Shown here piece by piece: positions 59,663-64,000 of a stretch of DNA of 64,000 nt. A model generated the notes under the pieces. It was given only the letters and a program-made list of their open reading frames with translations. It was not told where the DNA came from and did not search any database. Location of the stretch: positions 55,741,701 through 55,805,700 of the forward strand of contig OY288247.1 of NCBI GenBank assembly GCA_958450325.1, written 5' to 3'. A program made the translations under genes and the position numbers. Source of the DNA: Agrostemma githago (Eukaryota > Streptophyta > Magnoliopsida > Caryophyllales > Caryophyllaceae). Each line of letters begins with the position of its first letter. The first letter of the stretch is position 1.

Positions 59663-62600
59663 TGTAATCCCCTTGAAAATCTAACGCGATACAGTGGCAG
59701 AAACACTGTAGAGTCGGGATTAAAACACACTGTAACTATGTCTTAGTAAAATTAAAATGGTAAAGTCAAACAATAGGCCTTAAATAAAATGGCCAAAATT
59801 TAAAACAATCCACAAAAGAGGTTTGAACAATCCATAGGACATAATTATAAAAATAAATAAGCATGATCCACACTGCTCGCTAGCCCACACCCGGAACACG
59901 TATACCTGCCGTGTTAAAACATAACAGCCACAATCAGTGGGGAGCAACACCAACGTTCTCCCAGCCGTATAACAGGATTTTAAAATGGTAATTACTATTA
60001 TAGGAAATAGTAAAAATGGAAACAGTAAAACATTATAATGAAAATAAAATTTCAGTGAAAAACTCCACGTATCGAAATAATATAATAAAAATGAGTTTTC
60101 CGAAGAAAACATAAAACATTTGCCAACCTACAACCAAATTATATCGATAATAATAAAAATATTCAAAATGGCGTTATGGATAGGATTAGCGATGAAGGCT
60201 AGACTTTCACTAGGAGAATACTAAAAACTAGCTTCAAGAACTTAGTTCAAACAAATAAAACGTCGATCTCTAACTAGGCTACTCAACCATAATAGGACGG
60301 CGACTTATAAATGCGTGGCCCTAGTTTAAGATAATATGCACACCCCTCCCGAGCACCATATATACTCAGTTCAACCCGACGGCGTCTTACACTGCGAGGA
60401 ATGAGTTTAAGGTCAAAATGTACACACACTCCCGAACACCATATATGCTCGGTTCAACAACCAGTGTGCCTCATAAAGACACACCAGCCTTATAGTTGAT
60501 GGCAAAAACGTAAACCCCAGATTATATTACTCTTATCTCACACTTGTCCTTATTACATAACTCCAAAACAAAGCCATTATCGATATATTTAAGAGATATA
60601 ATCATTATTATTGAAACAAAAGGGAAAAAGGATCGCCTTCCGAAAGAGGAAACTTTCTATTTTAGGAAACTTCTATATTTAGAAACTTTACAAAAAAAGC
60701 ATTATATCAAATTATCAAAAATATTAATTTATACTAATAAAACATTTTTAGTAAACGATATAGATTTATAAAATTAGTACTTTCGGCCTTAACGATAGTA
60801 ATTCTTAAAACGAGAACATTTGAGTTAATAAAATTATTGAAACGTCATACAAGCGATTATAAAATGATTTAGAAATGTTTTAAACATTTTAGATACTACT
60901 AATTAGAGTGTTTACAAAATTTATAAAACTAAAATTCCCTAATTATTATTAGTTTCGACAATACGATTATAAATAGGATTTTACGGCAAATATCAAATTA
61001 AATATTTGAACGTCTTTATTTAATTAAACCAAAAATATATTTAGAGTATGTTAAGGGATGATTTAACTCTTAAAATTTCAGATTTAAATACTTTCAAAAT
61101 TGCAGGAAAAATAATTCTTTTAGGTAAGACGAAGCATTTTAACGATAAATCACAATTTGTCCGAAAATCAATACTTATAAATTAAAGGCTTTAATAAATA
61201 GTACAAAAATTACGTAAAATGGTTAAAATATATTTATGGACATTCTGTCCAGAAAAGAAAATTTTCCAGAATCCTAAAACTCGGTTTTTAAAGCGTTTTC
61301 TCGTTAATCGTCTAATCTCGACAATAACGATTAATAAAAATAGTAATTACAAAACGATTTAAGTATTAATGTCTAAAAATTATTATTAAACTTAAAAATC
61401 ATCATTTTCCAGAATATACTAATTTTCTAGATTTTCCAAAGTTCCAGATTTACCAAATCACGTCAAACCCGTCTTTAAAACCCATTTTCACAATTAACGA
61501 TTCCATTAATAAAACTTATCGTTCCGAACATTTATTAAGGCACTAAAAATCATAAAATTACATTTTAATATGAAATCAACAGAATCACAATTTTTTTCAG
61601 ATTAAATCATAGGACCAGAAATCGAGAATTTAAACGACAAACACGGTTTTAACGATAAACGATGATTTAAAGTGATTAATTAATTCATCCTCTTAACAAT
61701 TCCGAAAAATTATGAAAAACTTCAGGAAATTTTATTTCATCAGAAAGTTTCACCACGTCAAAAATCAGATTAAAATCAAATGTTTAGGTACTAGAACTAA
61801 AACTCGGCTTTTAATCGTTTTTGTTCGTAAACGGTAATAATTCAATAATCGATAACTAAAATATCAGAAAAATACTAAATTATTAAAAATCTTAAAAAAC
61901 CACATTTTTACAGAATATAAATATATATTTCATGTTTAGGCCGAATATTATGATTTTACAAATTAATATGACGATTTAATCAATAATCTCGTAAAAGCGA
62001 TAAAAATACCGAAACACGCAAATTTTCAACTTTTAAAAATTTTCCAGATTTTATGGCATACATATATTGTCCAAAATAAAATTATAATTATATACATGCA
62101 ATTACACAAATAAAATCATGCAATACCGAGTAACATCGACGTTACCTCTAATCCAATTCCGAATCTACGATATATTCGTTTCTGCGGGATCGCTTCGGAA
62201 GCCTAAAAAAACATGAATTTCATGGTATGAAAATACCATAAGATCGCTGAAAAATCAAGGTGAAAATGATTGGAAATGAAATCGATTAATACCTTAACGA
62301 AGGAGACTGAAAGACGATTAATTTGGAGATGATAATGAGACGATCAAGACTCGGTTTTGAGACAAAAATTGGCTGGAATTACTGCTGAAAACCATGTCCA
62401 AAGGAGAGGAAATGAAGAGTATTTGCCTTGAATAAATTGGTGAATGAATGAATAAAAGAGTATGAAAACTTTATGCATAAATGAGACTTTAAAATTGATG
62501 AAAACAAGGCTACACTAACTTGATAAAACCAGCCAAATGAAGTGTGTATGGAGTATGAAAAGTTTATTCTTAATTCACCCAAAATAAATGAGAAAAAAAA

Positions 62601-63169
62601 AATATCTAAAAGCTTAATCCATGTTATAAAACAAAATGTAGTAAAAATGTAATGTAGTGTGTGACATGGGAGTCATGGTCCACACAAGGAAAATATGAGT
62701 CCAAATTAGTTGTAGATTGATAAAAATAAGGATCGTTAAATTATTAAAAGCATTTCAAAGCAATTCGAGTAAACCTCACGTTGAAAAATAATTATTTACG
62801 AAACTTCGTAATAAAATCGTTAAAGGCTAAATTTTCGTAAATAAAAATATATTTTAGTTGAAAATATTATATAAATGTGTTTAGACATTTTTAGGAAGAG
62901 GAAAATCTTAAGTCCAAGCTGAAAAACGTCAAATCGAAGAAAAATAGAATTACTCGCGGAAAATAAATTAGTTTACGAAGAAAATCAAATAAATAGATTT
63001 GAAAGAATTAAATCTTTAAAAATTTAAAATAAAAATCATTAAACTTAAAATAAAATAAAAATAGAGCTTAGTAAAATGATGAAATATGAGGCCGAAAAGC
63101 GACAGAGCGAGTTAGGACGGAGTCCTAACAGAAAGAATAAAAATGCTTAGAAAAATAGCGGGTGTTACA
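59663..63169 (-). mobile_element. Solo LTR (element E) inside element D
   Basis: A 3.5-kb insert with a perfect target duplication GAGGA (59658-59662 and 63170-63174), starting TGTAATCCCC and ending GGGTGTTACA. On the minus strand it begins TGTAACACCCGC, a start I associate with long LTRs of plant Ty3/gypsy chromoviruses (Tekay/Del type), so minus orientation is likely. There is no coding sequence, primer-binding site or internal repeat, which argues for a solo LTR. Family assignment is tentative; the insertion itself is certain. Confidence 0.8.
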
Positions 63170-63174
63170 GAGGA

Positions 63175-63280
63175 GAACAGAAGGATGTTGCAACAACAAC
63201 AGCACTATTTTGATCGATTTTTCGGTATGCCTCCGCCTGGGTCTTACTACTTGTCACCTCGTCCCCCAGGTCCTATGTGA
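63175..63280 (+). pseudogene. End of the env-like frame of element D
   Basis: Continues exactly after the target duplication: NRRMLQQQQHYFDRFFGMPP, then PRPPGPM and a TGA at about 63278. The Gln run and the Pro-rich end close the Ala/Asp-rich helix seen before the insertion. Confidence 0.7.
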
Positions 63281-63550
63281 GTGGTCGAGAGTCGTCAGTG
63301 TTAGTGTGGGGGTGTTAGTTGTTGGTTGTCAGTCGTCAGTAATTTGTTCTCTTGTTTCAGTAATCTTTGTCAGTACCTGCTGCGCCAAATTTGGCATTTG
63401 ATAATTATGTTGTTGGTTGATTTGTAATGGATTATTTTGTTGGTTTGAGAATTTGTCAGCCCCTCACGTGATCCTACTTGGGTCATTACAAACGTGAGGT
63501 TTTATTTGCAGGTGCCTTAGAGAAGAAGGACCAGATTGTTGCTCCCGGTC

Positions 63551-63988
63551 TTAGGTGACTTGATCGCACCAAGACCAATTTGAAAAATCCAAAATTTCTT
63601 TTTCTCTTTTAATTTTCCCGATTCGTGCGGAATCCGGGCGAGGTGACGTGATTACACCTACGCCCTTTCTCCACTTATCAATTTTTCTTCTTTTTCCTTT
63701 TTCTTTTGACCTTCATTTTATTTTCACTTCCTTTTCCTTCTTTTTCATTTTCACTTCTTTTCTTTTTATTTCATAACATTTGAAAAATCTTCAAAAATCC
63801 AAAAACATTTGAAAAATCTTCAAAAATCCAAAAACATTTGAAAAATCATCAAAAACCAAAAAATATTTGAAAAACCATAAAAATTCAAAAAGATTTTCCA
63901 ATTTTCCAATTTTTCTCTTTTTCTTCTTTTTCGATTCTTCCTCTGCTTGTGCATTGGGGACAATGCACAGTTTTAGTGTGGGGGAGGG
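63551..63988 (+). other. Athila-type 3' module in element D
   Basis: AGGTGACTTGATCGCACC (63552-63569) and AGGTGACGTGATTACACCT (63641-63659) are followed by T/C-rich and AAAATC-repeat DNA, the imperfect palindrome TGCATTGGGGACAATGCA (about 63951-63968) and TTTTAGTGTGGGGGAG near 63971-63986. Element C has the same order. By comparison with C, the 3' LTR would start more than 1 kb beyond this box. Confidence 0.75.
63781..63880. repeat. Short tandem repeats before the window end
   Basis: Three and a half copies of a 29-30-base unit (AACATTTGAAAAATCTTC, then AAAAATCCAAA), the last ones degenerate, in the 3' untranslated part of element D. Confidence 0.8.
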
Positions 63989-64000
63989 ATATACTATCCT

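Larger units (their letters stand above)
52526..64000 (+). mobile_element. Element D: Athila-like LTR retrotransposon lacking RT and integrase
   Basis: 5' LTR, primer-binding site, gag-protease frame, palindrome cluster, env-like frame and a typical Athila 3' module occur in order. The 850 bp between protease and env-like frame contain no RT, RNase H or integrase. A solo LTR sits in the env-like frame. The 3' LTR is not reached at 64000. Because gag-protease is intact the element is probably young and mobilised by proteins of a relative. Confidence 0.85.

Overview
The window is nuclear DNA of a flowering plant with a large, transposon-rich genome. Evidence is spliced GT-AG exons, Stowaway and CACTA elements, and Ty3/gypsy retrotransposons of the plant Tat and Athila types. 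The species cannot be read from the sequence; Tat elements with antisense genes are known from several families, including Caryophyllaceae. More than 80% of the window is mobile DNA, and no intact host gene is visible.

Layout. 1-1883 is part of a long LTR on the minus strand (LTR family B). 1884-4770 holds two Stowaway MITEs and the promoter and exons of a decayed replication protein A (RPA1)-like OB-fold gene. Its last recognised exon is cut at 4770 by retrotransposon A (4771-42406, target duplication ACTAC). The same codon frame resumes at 42407 and stops at 42434-42436. Element A is a Tat-type Ty3/gypsy element of about 11 kb, swollen to 37.6 kb by three later insertions: a CACTA transposon (9675-12927, duplication GCA), a minus-strand Athila-like non-autonomous element C (13724-21645, duplication CATAC), and a second Tat element B (22243-37802) that splits A's integrase.

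42412-50500 holds the gene remnant, a second diverged copy of the gene's upstream region (42990-43735), a solo B-family LTR (44238-46755) and AT-rich DNA without visible genes. 50500-52520 holds minus-strand LINE debris and a 1.26-kb TTA repeat that starts at the stop codon of the LINE reading frame. 52526-64000 is Athila-like element D: 5' LTR, an intact gag-protease frame, no reverse transcriptase or integrase, an env-like frame, and a 3.5-kb solo LTR (59663-63169, duplication GAGGA) inside that frame.

The main unexplained signal is a promoter architecture. Three different LTR families (B, C, D) each carry a cluster of short family-specific palindromes just upstream of a TATAAATA-C-rich box in the LTR. 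In C and D the same family-specific palindromes reappear inside the element, behind gag, before a TATATACCC-like box. In C the spacing is nearly identical (61 and 60 bases). This suggests an internal promoter for the env-like region built from the same control unit as the LTR. Both Tat elements also carry an antisense gene with its own TATA-like box and apparent introns between pol and the 3' LTR.
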